The notes below the pieces were generated by a model that made no database searches, was not told the DNA's origin, and worked only from the letters and a program-made list of their open reading frames with translations. A program made the translations under genes and the position numbers. 64,000 nucleotides of DNA from Endocalyx cinctus (lineage: Eukaryota > Ascomycota > Sordariomycetes > Amphisphaeriales > Apiosporaceae): positions 4,142,915 to 4,206,914 of the forward strand of contig BCKC01000004.1 of assembly GCA_001600455.1 (NCBI GenBank). The letters are read 5' to 3'. How positions within the stretch are numbered: position 1 is the first letter of the stretch; every line of letters starts with the position of its first letter. Shown piece after piece: positions 44,471 to 57,078 of this stretch.

Positions 44471-47121
44471 GAATTCGTTGCACGGGACCGAGAGTTATCT
44501 TTAGATACTGTGGTGTTTACAAGACATGTCGTTAAGTTACGAGATAGACGGACACCATCGGGGATGACGAATGAGGAATAGTGTAATTACTTGTCGGTTG
44601 TCCCGCCATCCATTTTGATAAGCGATGAGTCGATAAATCAATCAATCCCCACATATTTGACAACCAAACCAAACAGCCAAAGTATGAAATATAAGAATAT
44701 TCAGTTTAGAAGAAAAATATTGTTTAGGTGAATGAATGACCAGGGTCATGAAGAAAAGAAAAAGAGTGTAACCTTCCTGGTTGGGTCTGAGAGATCGTCC
44801 AAAACTCCCCATGAAATAAGCAGTCAACCTTGACATATGATCAGTACTCCCTAAACTATTATTGCGCTGTTCAACTAGCCTATTGCACTGTAAAGCAGGT
44901 TTCCGGCGTGTAACGGCAATTTTATGACGATCCAATCCGGGCAGCATCGTTAATAGGGGTTAAACAGACTACACGTACGGTAGATGGCATCCTCCCCAAC
45001 TCGGAGTATAATTATTTTCACCATCGTTTACCCCAATATGTTCCCTAAGAAGGGAAAATATCAACCATAAATGGTATCAGCCACAGCCACATACCTGCTA
45101 ATACAATTAGGTATTGGTATATGTCTAGCATTCAAGAGTGCAATAGTTGTCAGTATTGCTTCTAACAAACAAAACGATGTGGCGTAACCCTTATTTTTTT
45201 TTTAACCATTTAGGTATACGGTGAAAATGGATGGTCACTATGGTTGGCACGCTGCATATGTAGTTCTGAGATGCATGCAATGTTAAGGAACGGTATGATC
45301 AGAATACGAATTCTTGGCGATGCAGATCCCACGCCCTAAATATTTTCCGGTATGATCCGTATGGGTTGGTGGCGCAACGTTTCGTTCTGTTTTCTGTTTC
45401 CCCGTTTGCACTTGATCTTTGCCTCCTGCTGTCTCGGGTAACGGAATCTCCAACAGGAATAAGCGTATGTCACCTAGCATATACCGCTAAGTAGGTAAAA
45501 GTAGGAGGTGATAGATCAACCGACCTATGAAATTCTAAGCGGGTCAGAATAAGAAATATGGGCCTTTTTTGAAATCTGACCTACCCCTCTATATAAATTT
45601 TTTTTCAACTNACCTACTATTAGTACCCACTATAATATAATNCTTTACCCGCTATATTATAGAGCTTAGANCGCTATAATATAGCGAGTAAAGCACTATA
45701 TTATAGCGGANTACTNACTGTAGCATATCTTTNACTATATTATAGCATANAGTTCACTAATCTATAGCNTATTACTCACTAAAATATAGCATACTGTCCA
45801 CTATACCACATACCATACCAATTACCACATATCATACCAATTACCACATATTATACTAATTATTACATACTATACCAATTACTATATACCATACCAATTA
45901 TTATACCAATTACTATACCAATTACCAGCCAATTACTATACCAACTCGCCAATTACTTAGCTATGCTAATTCCCTTATATATATACCTTAAAAAATGGGT
46001 CAGATATGCTTTGTGATAAAATGTTGTTAAAAAACCTTTAAGTTAAACTTAAGAAAAGAAGTGGAGAGGTAGGGGAGTATATATGGGGCGGTGGAGTGTT
46101 CCATAGGTCGGTTGACATACTGTCTCGTAAAAGTAGGTAATTGGCTAAGTAGCTGACCAGAGAAAATGGTCCCATGTTTTTTTCAGGGAGAGTTGGAGAA
46201 CGGAACGGGATATTAGGATAGTCATAAAATACGTACGAAAAATCCGGGAACTAAAACTTGGCTTTATCACTTTATTTGAGACAGAGACAACTTTTCACGA
46301 GTAACAACCTACGAGCGAGCCAGGCCAGTAATTCAGGCTGGCACGTCGTGCCGGATACGAGGCGGAACGCGCAGATACTCTAGCGTTAAGCAGACGTGAT
46401 GTTACCTCCCTTACTGTGTAAATATCGTTTTTACAGCGCACAGAGCAAGATTTTGGCACGGATGATATATTACGGGGTTGCGTTACATTCGAATGCACGC
46501 GATTTTATTAGAGCCGAGCCGGGATAGTCAAGGGACCCAAATAAAAAGTCGAACAAGCAGACAAAAGAGAAACTACCCTAATAATAATGACGATCCAATC
46601 CAATTCTTCACGTTCGCACGCCGGACGCTTTGAGCCGATCGTAGTTCCGTTTTCCCCATTCCAGGGATTTCGCGCGCGTTAGATTTGACTAATTACTACT
46701 ACCCTGCTTCGGCACATATACGGTGAACAGGGAAGGGTGGGGGAGAAGGAAACATTACGCAGTAGAGATCTAGAGTAACTGAGGAGCCTCATGACTTGGG
46801 TTACAAAGAGTAAAAAAAAAAACTATTTGCATATCCAATGAGGGATGACGTCTCGGGGTTTCCCTGTCGATCTATTTAGGTAGGTAAAACACATTAGCTA
46901 GTTACCTTACCATGTTGGACATGAAATGCTCTCTATAAAGAGGTCGTCAATTCCTAGGACAGGTAGATAAATTTCTCCCGTAGATTCTCTTACCTTCTCA
47001 TACAACTCCCTACCATCAAAGGAAGAAGACCAACACAGTTAAAGCCACTTCTGAGCAACACAAATACACAAACTCAAGGAAGACACAAACACCACACAAA
47101 CAAACAAACAAATCACCCAAG
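44471..47121. other. 2.65-kb spacer holding a MITE-like element
   Basis: No gene supported. It contains the 600-bp terminal-inverted-repeat element at 45516-46115, flanked by an 11-bp direct repeat GTAAAAGTAGG at 45495 and 46127. The right end is the CA-rich leader (ACAAACAAACAAACAAAT) of the secreted-protein gene. Confidence 0.4.
45516..46115. mobile_element. 600-bp MITE-like element with 14-bp TIRs
   Basis: TCAACCGACCTATG at 45516-45529 is exactly inverted at 46102-46115. The interior is very AT-rich: repeated CTATATTATAGC and CGCTATAATATAGCG palindromes (45620-45790), then a degenerate array of ACCAATTACYATAY units (45800-45960). Around ten ambiguous bases (n) lie in the palindromic part, the only ones in the window. 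No coding capacity and no convincing target-site duplication directly at the arms. A non-autonomous DNA transposon is the likeliest reading. Confidence 0.6.
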
Positions 47122-47580
47122 ATGTACTTCTCAACCACCACCTCCCTCCTCCTCGCCGCCGCCGCCTCCGTGCTAGCCGCACCCGCTCCCCGTCCCGGCT
47201 CGGACCCCAGCGTATCCATGTCCGCCGCGACAGAGTGGACGATGGAGTCCCTCTTCCGCTCGTGCGACGCCGACGACGCCGTGTGCGCGTGGAACTTCAC
47301 CGTGAGCACGGGAGACAGCGAGACGCCCTGCCTCTTGACGGTGAACGCGACCGACGCCGCGCCCGCGAGCCGGGCCACCGGCGGACCCGCCACCTGCGGC
47401 GTCTACACCGTGACCTCGGGCTGGAGCGGTCAGTTCGGCGACGACATGGGCTTCACGACCCTCTCGATCATCAACTACAACCAGAGCCTCATCGCGTACC
47501 CGGGCTATACCGACGCCATGGTCGCCAACGGTACCGTCGTCTCTCCGGACTTGAGCTTCCCCGTTCAGAGCCTTCCGTAA
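47122..47580 (+). CDS. Small secreted protein of a conserved fungal family
   Basis: Single-exon gene, 152 aa, signal peptide at residues 1-20 (MYFSTTTSLLLAAAASVLAA), then mature protein with four Cys (SCDADDAVC, TPCLL, ATCGVY). Two recognisable conserved blocks: a CAWNFTVS-type strand near the N terminus and YTVTSGWSGQFG...GFTTLSIIN towards the C terminus. Such proteins recur across Pezizomycotina as secreted, induced-in-host proteins; no activity is known to me. Predicted N-glycosylation sites include NFT, NAT, NQS and NGT. The leader immediately upstream is C/A-rich, as in strongly expressed genes. Confidence 0.8.
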   Translation: MYFSTTTSLLLAAAASVLAAPAPRPGSDPSVSMSAATEWTMESLFRSCDADDAVCAWNFTVSTGDSETPCLLTVNATDAAPASRATGGPATCGVYTVTSGWSGQFGDDMGFTTLSIINYNQSLIAYPGYTDAMVANGTVVSPDLSFPVQSLP

Positions 47581-48183
47581 AAAGAGGATGATGATTTATT
47601 TATATGTATCGGTGAAACGAAAACAAAAAAAAACGAATTTGGGTTTACGATGAAGGGTAAAAACATAATGTGGATTTGGGAAATAAAAAGGACACATACG
47701 GGCATTTTGGTTACGGATTTGTCTAATATAATTAACATTTTAATGTATGTAATAATAACGACTATCAATGCTCCCTGCAGGGTGATGAATCAAATGGCCA
47801 TGCACACACATATAGCCAGAATATAAGATGATTATCATGACCCCTCCCTTTCATATCGTGGTCGTGATGTTGAGTATGAGCTCTTGGCTCCGGATTCGAG
47901 TCCGAAGTCGAAATTCGAAAAGTGGTTTCTCATTATTGAAGATATATGAGAGTAAGAAGGATCAACGCTAAGACAGGACGCGCTTTTTATGCTGCTCGTC
48001 TTAATGCAGGAATAGTATGGCATCGACAAGATAGCGACGTATTATTCCCTGTGCTATTTATTGCTTTTCGCTGCCCTCGCTCATCGTGCGCTAGTGTAAT
48101 GGAGAGGACGCACAATTTTTCAGCTATTTTTTCAAGTCTATGTATCTCGTAACAGGGACAGAAAGTCAAATCTATGTTTTCTT
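47581..48183. other. Convergent 3' spacer
   Basis: AT-rich, no gene supported; the secreted-protein and threonine-synthase genes converge here. Confidence 0.35.
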
Positions 48184-49866
48184 TTACTCTTGGTCTTTCA
48201 GCTCCTCCTCTACCTGCTTCTTCACGATTTCCCTCACTTTCTGCCAATCATTCTCCACGAACGTTACCCGCTTCTCCTTGCTCTCTAAGCCGACGAACTC
48301 TTGAGGCAGGACGCTCTTTTCAAAGCTGAATCCGGGTTCGTCCTTCAGCGCAAGTTCGACAGCACCGGCAAACTTGGCGGGATGCGCGGTAGAAAGGGAG
48401 ATGTGAGGCACTTGAGAGTTTTCCATCGACCGAAGCGCGGCGGAGACACCCACCGCCGAGTGAGGATCCAAGACGTACTGAATCTTGTTGAAATAGTTCT
48501 TGATCGTTTCTAACGTCTGATCGTCGCTTACGCGCTCACTGCCGAAGTCACGTTGAGCGCTCGTGCGTACATCACTGTATACCGGACCAAAGCCGCCGCT
48601 CGTCTTCAGCTGCTTCAACCAAGCACCGACTTCTTGACCAGCCTGCCTCTTATTCCACTCGTCATCCATTCCAGCCATAGCAGCGAACTCGTAGGCTAAA
48701 AACCAGAGCAATCTCTCGAAATTACTGGATACGAGGATGTCCATCGCAGGGCTCAACGTTTCCTTGACGCCATCCTCGTGCGCTTTTACGCCGTCAACCT
48801 CCAGGCCACCTTCCGCACTTGAACCGTACGAAGGCTTCTTCTCGTATTTACCCGTCTTCCAAAACCTGTCGAGAATGTCGTTCTCATTCGTCGCGATGAG
48901 GAGTTTCTCTACGGGAAGGCCCATTCGCTTGGCAAAATAGCCAGCTAATATGTCACCGAAATTACCGGTGGGTACGGTGAAGCAAACCTTGTCTCCCAGG
49001 TTGAATTCCGGCGACGTCTTCACGAGACTAAAGTATGAGTAGAAGTAATAAACGATCTGCGCGAGGATGCGAGCCCAGTTGATCGAATTGACGGCACCGA
49101 GGTTGAGGGTGGAGTTGATGTCAGCGTCAGCAAACAAAGCTTTTACGATATCCTGACAGTCATCAAAAGTGCCCGTGACAGCCAAGTTGTGTACGTTCTT
49201 ATCCAATACGGTGGTCATCTGCGCCTCCTGTATAGGACTTACTCGGCCTTTAGGATGCAATATGAAAACCGATACATCTTTCTTTCCGCGAAGCCCATAG
49301 ATGGCAGCAGAGCCGGTGTCGCCACTTGTAGCCCCGACTACAGTCAAGTGATGCCGGTCTTTGCCTACCTTCCCCTCATTCTTTCGCACGAGGAAGTATT
49401 CGAACAAGTTGCCTAAAAACTGCAGGGCGACGTCTTTAAAGGCGAACGTTGGGCCGTGGAATAGCTCGAGGAGGTATAGGTTATCGTGTAGGTGTTGTAA
49501 CGGAGTGGTCTCGGGGGCACGGAAGGTCGAGTAGCTACGGTCAATTATGCCTTTCAAATCGTCGCGAGGAATTTCGGAGGGGGATATATATAAGGATAAG
49601 ACTTCGAGAGCGAGGTCGGAGAAGGAGAGGTCTTTCCAACTCTGCCAAGTAGATGCGGCGGGGATCTCTTCGGGTATGTATAAACCACCATCGGTCGCTA
49701 AACCTTTCAAGACGGCTTCCTCAAAGGAGAACTAGATTTTAGAGTAACAATTAGTATTTCATATATGAATATCACGTACTACTTGACCTACATCGTAGTC
49801 ATCACCTCTCGTACTCAAGTAACGTTGTGAGAGATTACGACTCTCCTCAGAACCATTTGTAGCCAT
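48184..49866 (-). CDS. thr4: Threonine synthase
   Basis: Converts O-phosphohomoserine to threonine with pyridoxal phosphate, the last step of threonine synthesis in the cytosol. Two exons (49866-49783, 49731-48184) give 543 aa; the 51-nt intron is phase 0 and joins RYLSTRGDDYDVGQ to FSFEEAVLKGLATDGG, the conserved start of fungal and plant-type long threonine synthases. The PLP lysine is Lys127 in PTFAFKDVALQ; the phosphate-binding and substrate segments GATSGDTGSAA, GAVNSINWARILAQ and PTGNFGDILAGY are all intact. The chosen start is MATNGSEES; upstream in-frame Met codons would extend it by a non-conserved segment. Housekeeping gene with no unusual features. Confidence 0.95.
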
Positions 49867-51317
49867 ATCTCCGTTCACTGCTTCGGGCATAACACAATCT
49901 GATATATCAATGAAGGCTTCTTTCTTTAAAGCCCGAAACAAGATGGGGAAAAAAAAAAGATTTCGAGAAGCACAACAGAACAAACAGAGCTATACTATAA
50001 GCGAGTCAGTCAAAACAATAAATTTATGACCAGGTGATCGATCGATAGCTTTAAGCCGGTATTAAATGGAGTATAATAAATTTCGAATCCCCCGAAGATC
50101 GGGTTAGATTTTATTAGTATAGTCACATCATATTGAAAAATAAATGGAGGGAGGGGTTCATTTCCCTTAACTAATTTTTTTGCTTTTTTTTTTTTTTTTT
50201 TTTTTTTCTCATCTCCCTTCAGCATCCCTCTTTCTGCCCCGCCTCTTTTTCGCAATAATAAGACAGGCGGTAAAAAAAAAAAATTATTTTTTCTTGGATG
50301 ACGCAGTGTGGGGGTAACAACGAGTGTAACAGCCCGTCAGCTTAAGACAGATAAGTGGCGCATCCTATTAGCTTCTTTAGCGATATTTCAGCTCAAAATA
50401 GCTTAACTTAGCCCGCTATAGAGTTATTCCGTCTCCGCTATAACAACACCTCCGGGGCTATTTTTATTTTAGTTGAGCCACACATGCAAGCGCCATAAAG
50501 CCTCACGAGCAGGACGTCCGACAGGTTCATCACGCCTCGGTGATAGAGACGCCTTGAAACCAAGTTCAGACAGCCAAACCTATGTATGTATATATAGTCC
50601 GAATTTTCTCGTTAAAGAAATAAGTATGGTGTCGTGGCGTGATGGTAAGTTAATTAAATATCATGAGACCATGTCAAGGTAGACTGGCCTGGTAAAATTT
50701 GGAAGATGCCGGGGGAGAATTACCTGCTATATCCCATATTTCAACCTTCTGTTTTTTCCGTCGAAGTGATTCGAACGGTGAAACTTCAGTCACGAGATAT
50801 AATCGTAGAAAAATGAAACAATAATTTATCAGACCGAATAGAGATGATAAATAAACCGTAGTACGATCCAAAATTGTGATCTATACTGCCATCGGTGAGT
50901 ATATAAAGGCTGGTCATCGATCTGAATGTTCTGGTTCTAAGGCGCCGAGACCAAGAGGTAGTAACTAGCAGTAGTGGGTATATCTAGGTATATATGGTAC
51001 GGGATAGAATACAATGGTAAAAGCAAGGCGACAAGACGGGGTCCATTCCTTTCTAAATGTCTTTCAGAACAGGCAAGATGTACTTAATAAATAATGATAA
51101 ATAGTAAGTACCTAGGTAAGTACCTGTAGTGTAGGTAGTAGTAGATGCTAGGCTTGAACACTTGTCAAACATATATCATCACGATACATATTAGATGAGG
51201 GAAAAAAAAAAAAAAAAAAAAAAACCGAAAAGAATATTAAAAAAAAAAAAAATGGTTGTAGGAACTATGACACCCTCGGACTGAATAAATGTCATCTTCC
51301 ATTAAAGGCTAAGATGC

Positions 51318-51400
51318 TTTTATAACGGATCGAACCCGCGGCTTTCTAACAGCGACGTGTTAGCTAGCTAGCACCAGTCTGACAAGTTCAGCGGCCACTT
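51318..51400 (-). pseudogene. tRNA-like / Pol III promoter relic
   Basis: On the minus strand GCGGGTTCGATCCG resembles a T-arm with B box, and TGGTGCTAGCTAGCTAACACG about 30 bases upstream resembles an A box. A loop GTTAGAA between short GCT/AGC arms could be an anticodon loop. The T stem and acceptor stem do not pair well, so this is at best a mutated tRNA or tRNA-derived SINE end. Confidence 0.3.
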
Positions 51401-53077
51401 CCCACTACAACCCCGTTTGTCGTGACGGTTCCTTCCTTCTTTTACATTATATGTCTTATAACCCAACCCGGATCGGAATTCTACCGGATCACAATTTTGA
51501 CACCCTCGCGATAACGTTTTCGTTTTCTCCAATATTATCTAGAAAATAGTTCAACGTCAGAGTATATTCAACGTATCCGTGGTATGGCTATTTCATGATA
51601 CTTACATTTTCATAGCACATATCATCTGTGGGATTCACCACATATCCTCGTGCCATCGTTCGTATCACCAACGTACAGATAAGAAGATTCTTGTCCTCAT
51701 ATTATAGAAAATAATTAATAGGTAACCAGAAAAAGATGAGTCAACTTCTGTGTGTCGCTACCACACTGCACGAGAAGATATAATGTGCATACCATTCGAA
51801 GGAAATAGCTCTAAGAAATAATTCAGGTGATTCAATTTGAAGATCGTTGACTACTGACAAAAAAGAAATACATTAGCACCGACATTTATAAGTGAATATA
51901 AAGGGGGAAACTATCAAGGGCTGAGAAGATCAACTATTCATATAGGAAGGAAACGGTATCTATTATAAACACGACGTAGGAGTGTAACTACCTAATCAGC
52001 AACCGAGTTCAACCGAGCTGTATGCTGTAACCTTACCTAGGAAACTTCGCATCAAAACTATTTAGAAGTAATTATCATATCAAGTTCTACTACTAATTAG
52101 TATACAAACAGTTTTCTTTTTTCAACCACTCGTCGATCACTATCAGTCAAAGTCATTTCCAGATGGATCAGTAGGGGAATATCCGTGCCTCTACCTTACT
52201 CCCAAGGAAATGCCAAGTTTATCTGATTCTTTCGTCATTATACACTACATCTCATACTAGATTTAACGATTGTGTCCCGTACTTCCCAAGTCTAGTGAAA
52301 TGGTATACAGAAGTCAGATCTAGACCCGTGGATACATTTACAACCACATGAATCACAAGGTCACAAGTAGCATCTATAGAACTACCCGAAGCATTTTTCT
52401 TCGATCTTACGTACTGCCAGCTATGCCCTTTTCCCCCCTACCTCTACCTTCTAAAATAGAAAGGGGGGCGTTTCGTCTTGAGAGGTTCAGAGATGGAACA
52501 TATGTCCTAGGTATGTAGTACTTAATCGAACTAGAAAGGAAACCCGTAAGCTCACAATAATCTCGTCATGTGAAATTCTTTCTATTTGAGAACAATAAAT
52601 ACGAACTAGTCACAGTTGGGTATACCGACTATACAGCTTCCCAACCCGAGTTGTATGATTTGCGAGGCTGACGTAGTATGAGTGACTTTCTTTTTGTAAG
52701 ACCGAATACTGCGTCGACTGTCTTCCAATTTTATCCGTAGCTACCGTAAGATGAAGTTGTCTATGACACACGATGTAAGGATGCAGTCGATAACTCAGAT
52801 GTATCTGGGGGTGACATCTTGGAGCTTGTGGAAGTCGACATTAGGCCGTCATGCATCCCTCAAAAAAAAAAATAAAGAAATGGGAATTTCGTCCAAATCA
52901 TGCGACAGTAATATCGAAATCTCAACCCAACCACCCACTTTTCGATCAAGACGTTGCTTCCCTACTTTAAGCATGAGTACGGGTCTCTCGGAAGTGTCGT
53001 TTCAGCCAATGGCTAGGTCCTGGTTGATATGATCATCGCTACCGGCAGCGCGCTGCCTGACTATGATCAAATATGGT

Positions 53078-53285
53078 AGCTCGGAAGTCATTCTGAGTTG
53101 ACGAGACACGATGACTGCTTCGAGCGTATCGCTTACCCGTCGATCTTTTCCTCGAAGACCAAGTCAAATCCCGACGGGTCTTCGTGCTGATGATCAACCT
53201 AGCAGATTCTTAGACGCCGTAGGGGCTATGTCGACATTTATTAAGTCGGCCTTCCAGCTTACTGTCTCGCTGATTCGACTCTGAT
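53078..53285 (+). pseudogene. Possible decayed coding fragment
   Basis: Two stretches separated by a double stop read like protein (SHSELTRHDDCFERIAYP and RFLDAVGAMSTFIKSAFQL) in a patch richer in GC than its surroundings. I cannot assign it; chance or an RIP-mutated gene copy are both possible. Confidence 0.22.
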
Positions 53286-55466
53286 ACGCGTGTCTTAATA
53301 TTTTTCCCTTCGCGCACATGGATCAAGCTTGGTGACCGTTGAGATTTCTGCAGGTAGTCACGAAAACGTTGAAGATCATCGATGGCAGTCGTGGTTTGAG
53401 CAGATTAGTGCCCAATAGGATAATTTATCTTCTAAGAAAGTCGATGTGACGCGGCGAAAAGTCAGTCAGCCACGAGCTGCGAGGCTTTTTATCTCGTGCT
53501 TCAAGGAGGTATCTTAGCTCCTTAGGCGCATCGAAATTCATGGACATGGGATCTCTCTTCGATTGTTCGAAGAAGCCGGTTAATTTTCATCTGCGTCATA
53601 CAGCCAAATATTAGTTTTCTCTATCACTTTGCCTCCGTCCAAACTAATACGTGGGTTAATTATGCTGTATGTTAATTTAATTACTAATAACCCGTTCTCA
53701 GCTGTGATGATCGGGTACATGCAGGGGAGACATAGGTCCCATTCGCAAACCTTGTGTATTGAACGATTTGCAAAACCCGGTATATGTTAGTAACAAGATT
53801 TCAATTTATCTTGTGTTCATCCAAAGATAAGGCTTTGGATCCGTATATTCGATTTCACTGGGTAGATTGGAGAGAGGTGTTGCAAGATCCGAGCCAAGAT
53901 ACGCACAATGATTTCATGGGTAAGACGTGCAATTCCAATGCACATTTCCTAGATGTAGGATCAACAAACCCGGCGATTTCTAAAAAGGATTAAATCCATC
54001 AGATCCAACATAATTATTCCCGAAAGCAGCTTATACCCTGCGACCATAATATCGACGACGACCGTGATAGCAGATCACCGTAGCCATATCATCATTAATA
54101 TGTAGTGGCAAGTAGTAAAAATGGAGGTAGGGTCAGACATTAGAGGAAGTCCGAGAAGTGTAATTGAAAATATTATCTAACTTCATGCAGTATTCCACTT
54201 TCGTAGGAATATTCATCATAACGTGATTCAAGGTTCTTGCGAATTGGCGATTCGCACGAGTCGTTTGTCACCATCCTTTATCAGATCGGGATCGCCGCCA
54301 TTTGTTTCCTTTTCTTCTTTGGGGTGCACAGATCTTCATCGGGCGAAGCGCACCTGAGACACACCCCCGGATTAAGCTACACCGGTACTCATCGGATGTA
54401 TCGTCGATCGTTTGCGGGACTAGGTAGGTATAACCAACCCTCGGGGGAGCTTGTGTACAAGGCCTACCCCAGATTTCCTCAACACCATCTTTTCTCACGA
54501 CCCACGAATATTTGTAAAGACATGAGATCATGATTGAATTTGCTCAAGTAATAGTGACGTGGTCTTAAGTAGTGGGGGTGTCCTCCTTTTCGTATCCTGT
54601 ACAGCACCTATCCTGGTTGACATTCTAAGCGCGTAAGACGCCTAACTAAACAACACCCGAATACTCCTGCATCTGGCGTTTTCTTTTTTTGAAATCTGCT
54701 ACAGGAGCATAATATCTCGCAGGCGCATTTTCAGCCGACCAACGTCACCCCACATGGGACTTCAAGGGATACCTAAGGACGTCCGCCCAACCTCAATTTC
54801 CTTAAATACTTTCAAAGCTGACCAATAAAGCATAATGGTGGCGCTGACACTTCAAAAAAGAAAACTCAATATCTCCAGGCCCTATCCTGGCCCTGCCCTG
54901 AACTTTTTTTTCCCTTTTACTAATCTGCATCTTCCCATTCAGAAGGGAAAAAAAATCAGATTCGCAAAACAAATGATCATGCGGGGTCGAGTGGCCATTG
55001 TCATTGCCTTCGTCGTCCTTGTTGTCCAGGACTAGGGATGTTGTGTTCATCTCGAAGGTGTTACACACTATCCGTAAGTACCCGACGAATCAATATGGGT
55101 TCGTGTAATAGAATATGTCATTCAACATTAGCTGTGAAGATGTCACCATCAGAGAGAGAGGCGAAAGATTTTGGGTCAAATGAAGAAAAAAAGAGGTAGA
55201 TAAAATAAAATAGGGGCAAAATCTCGTTACATGAGGGCAACGAAAATACATATAAGCCCGAGTGTTCCGCGAAATGATAGACGACAATGTAGCTGTATTC
55301 GAACCAAGTCACAAGAGTCACACACCTTCTATCACCCATTCATCCTTTGAAGCTAGAAACACTTTAATATCTTCTTTTAAGAAAGTCTGCGGTGGCCGGA
55401 TAGCTCTGTCAGACATAGCAACACCATCCTCAAGTCGCAAACCATATTCGCAGCACCATAGCCACG

Positions 55467-57078
55467 ATGCAACGCGCCGAGAGTGCTGATCGAAGCAGGG
55501 TGCCCTCAGGCGCCGCGGTGCCTCGAATGCCCGCTTCTGGACGACTCAACAACACTTACCAATACCAAGGCGGTTCTACAAACCGTCCCCGAAGCCAGAG
55601 CAACGTATCGGAACACGATCAAGCTCCAGGATCATCCGCGTCGGGGAGAACCCTTATGCGACACTCAGACCGGGACGACGACACCACGGCCGACTCGTCC
55701 GATCACGAAAATGATCACATCACCATCAGCCGGACCAACAGCGTGCGCAACCGGCGCCCTCCCCCGGCGTACCTGAACAACCGGCCCTTCACCGGGGACG
55801 AGAAGCTAGGGGCCCCGTCCCCTTCCTCGGTCTCCAGCAAGCCGTTCCCGTACGAGGCGCGAGCGATCCACCCGAACGCGAAGCCGCGGTCCCAAGACGA
55901 CGACGACGACCTCGAGCTCGGGTACGGGCGCACCCCGGATACCATGCCTCAGATCGGCAGCGTCGTGCAGGACGGGCCGGCCGGGGCCGCGAACCCCCGC
56001 AACAACAAGGGGAAGACGGCCGCCGCCGCCGCGGGGCAGCGCCCGAAGCTGGAGTGGCGGACCCTCAGCCGCCAGGAGAAGGTCGAGGTCCTGCGCCTGC
56101 CCTGGACGCAGTGGATGGACTCCGAGGTGAAGAACCACTTCGTCGCGGCGCTGGGCGAGCTCATCGGCACGACGCTGTTCCTCCTGTTCGCCTTCGGCGG
56201 CACCGAGGTGGCCAACATCCAGTCGCGGGAGAACCAGGCCCAGCCGAACTCGACGACGGGCGCGGCGACCGGCTTCGACGTCAACGTGCTCCTGTACATC
56301 GCCCTAAGCTTCGGGTTCTCGCTCATGGTGAACGTCTGGATCTTCTTCCGCATCAGCGGCGGCCTCTTCAACCCGGCCGTCACGCTCGCCATGTTCCTCG
56401 TGCAGGCCATCACGGCCGTGCGCGCCCTCTGCCTCTTCGTCGCGCAGATCCTCGGGTCCCTGCTCGCCTCCGTCATCGTGCGCTTCCTGCTGCCGGAGAA
56501 CTTCAACGTCCGCACGACCCTGTCCGGAGGCTCCTCCTTGGCCCAGGGCGTCTTCATCGAGGCCTTGCTCACGGCGGAGCTGATCTTTACCATCTTCATG
56601 CTGGCCAAGGAGAAGCATCGCGCTACTTTTATCGCGCCCGTGGGTATCGGCTTGGCCCTGTTTATCGCCGAGATGGTCGGCGTTCAGTTCACGGGCGGGT
56701 CGCTCAATCCCGCGCGCAGCTTTGGACCTTGCGTCGTGACCTTGACGTTCGACTCGGAGCATTGGATCTATTGTGAGTAATACGAGTCGCTGAGTCCCTT
56801 ACAGCCTTAGCCCCTTGATACTTGCTGAGTTTTTGCTAATATGCATTTTTTTTAGGGGTTGGTCCCCTCATCGGCGCTTTGATTGCCGTCGGTTTCTACA
56901 AGTTCATCAAGATACTCGAGTACGAGGTATGTCACACCCATCCACTGATCCTGTAGATAGGTTTAGGAAGCTAACGTCAATGTAGATGGCGAACCCGGGT
57001 GCTGACGCTGACCCTCAAAATGACCCGACCGTGAACCCCGAGAAACGGGCCGAAATCAGACGTCTTGCATCATTCTAG
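55467..57078 (+). CDS. Aquaporin (MIP family) with long N-terminal extension
   Basis: Three exons (55467-56772, 56856-56926, 56986-57078) encode 489 aa. Water or small-solute channel of a cell membrane. The first 215 residues are a hydrophilic, disordered-looking extension rich in Ser, Asn, Arg and Asp, larger than in animal aquaporins but typical of fungal fungus-type ones. The channel part (about 220-460) has six membrane segments and the two pore motifs GGLFNPAVTLAM (NPA 302-304) and GGSLNPARSFGP (NPA 414-416). The second splice restores the last membrane segment (WVGPLIGALIAVGFYKFIK). The C-terminal tail is short and charged. The Arg after the second NPA (Arg417) is the usual selectivity-filter residue, consistent with a water-selective channel; I cannot exclude glycerol transport. 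Confidence 0.93.

Larger units (their letters stand above)
49867..55466. other. 5.6-kb gene desert, AT-rich with possible relics
   Basis: No intact gene found on either strand. Contents: poly-T runs at 50184-50206, poly-A at 51202-51223 and 51240-51252, repeated GCTATA-type short repeats at 50360-50450, a TACCTAGGTA at 51109, a tRNA-like Pol III relic near 51318-51400, and a possibly decayed coding stretch at 53078-53285. An open frame of 98 codons at 54237-54533 and several shorter ones show no domains. The 3' part carries the C/A-rich leader of the aquaporin gene. Confidence 0.5.

Noticed and set aside
54237..54533. 98-codon frame with a hydrophobic segment
   Set aside because: Single hydrophobic run and otherwise no recognisable pattern, no plausible splice partners; treated as chance.
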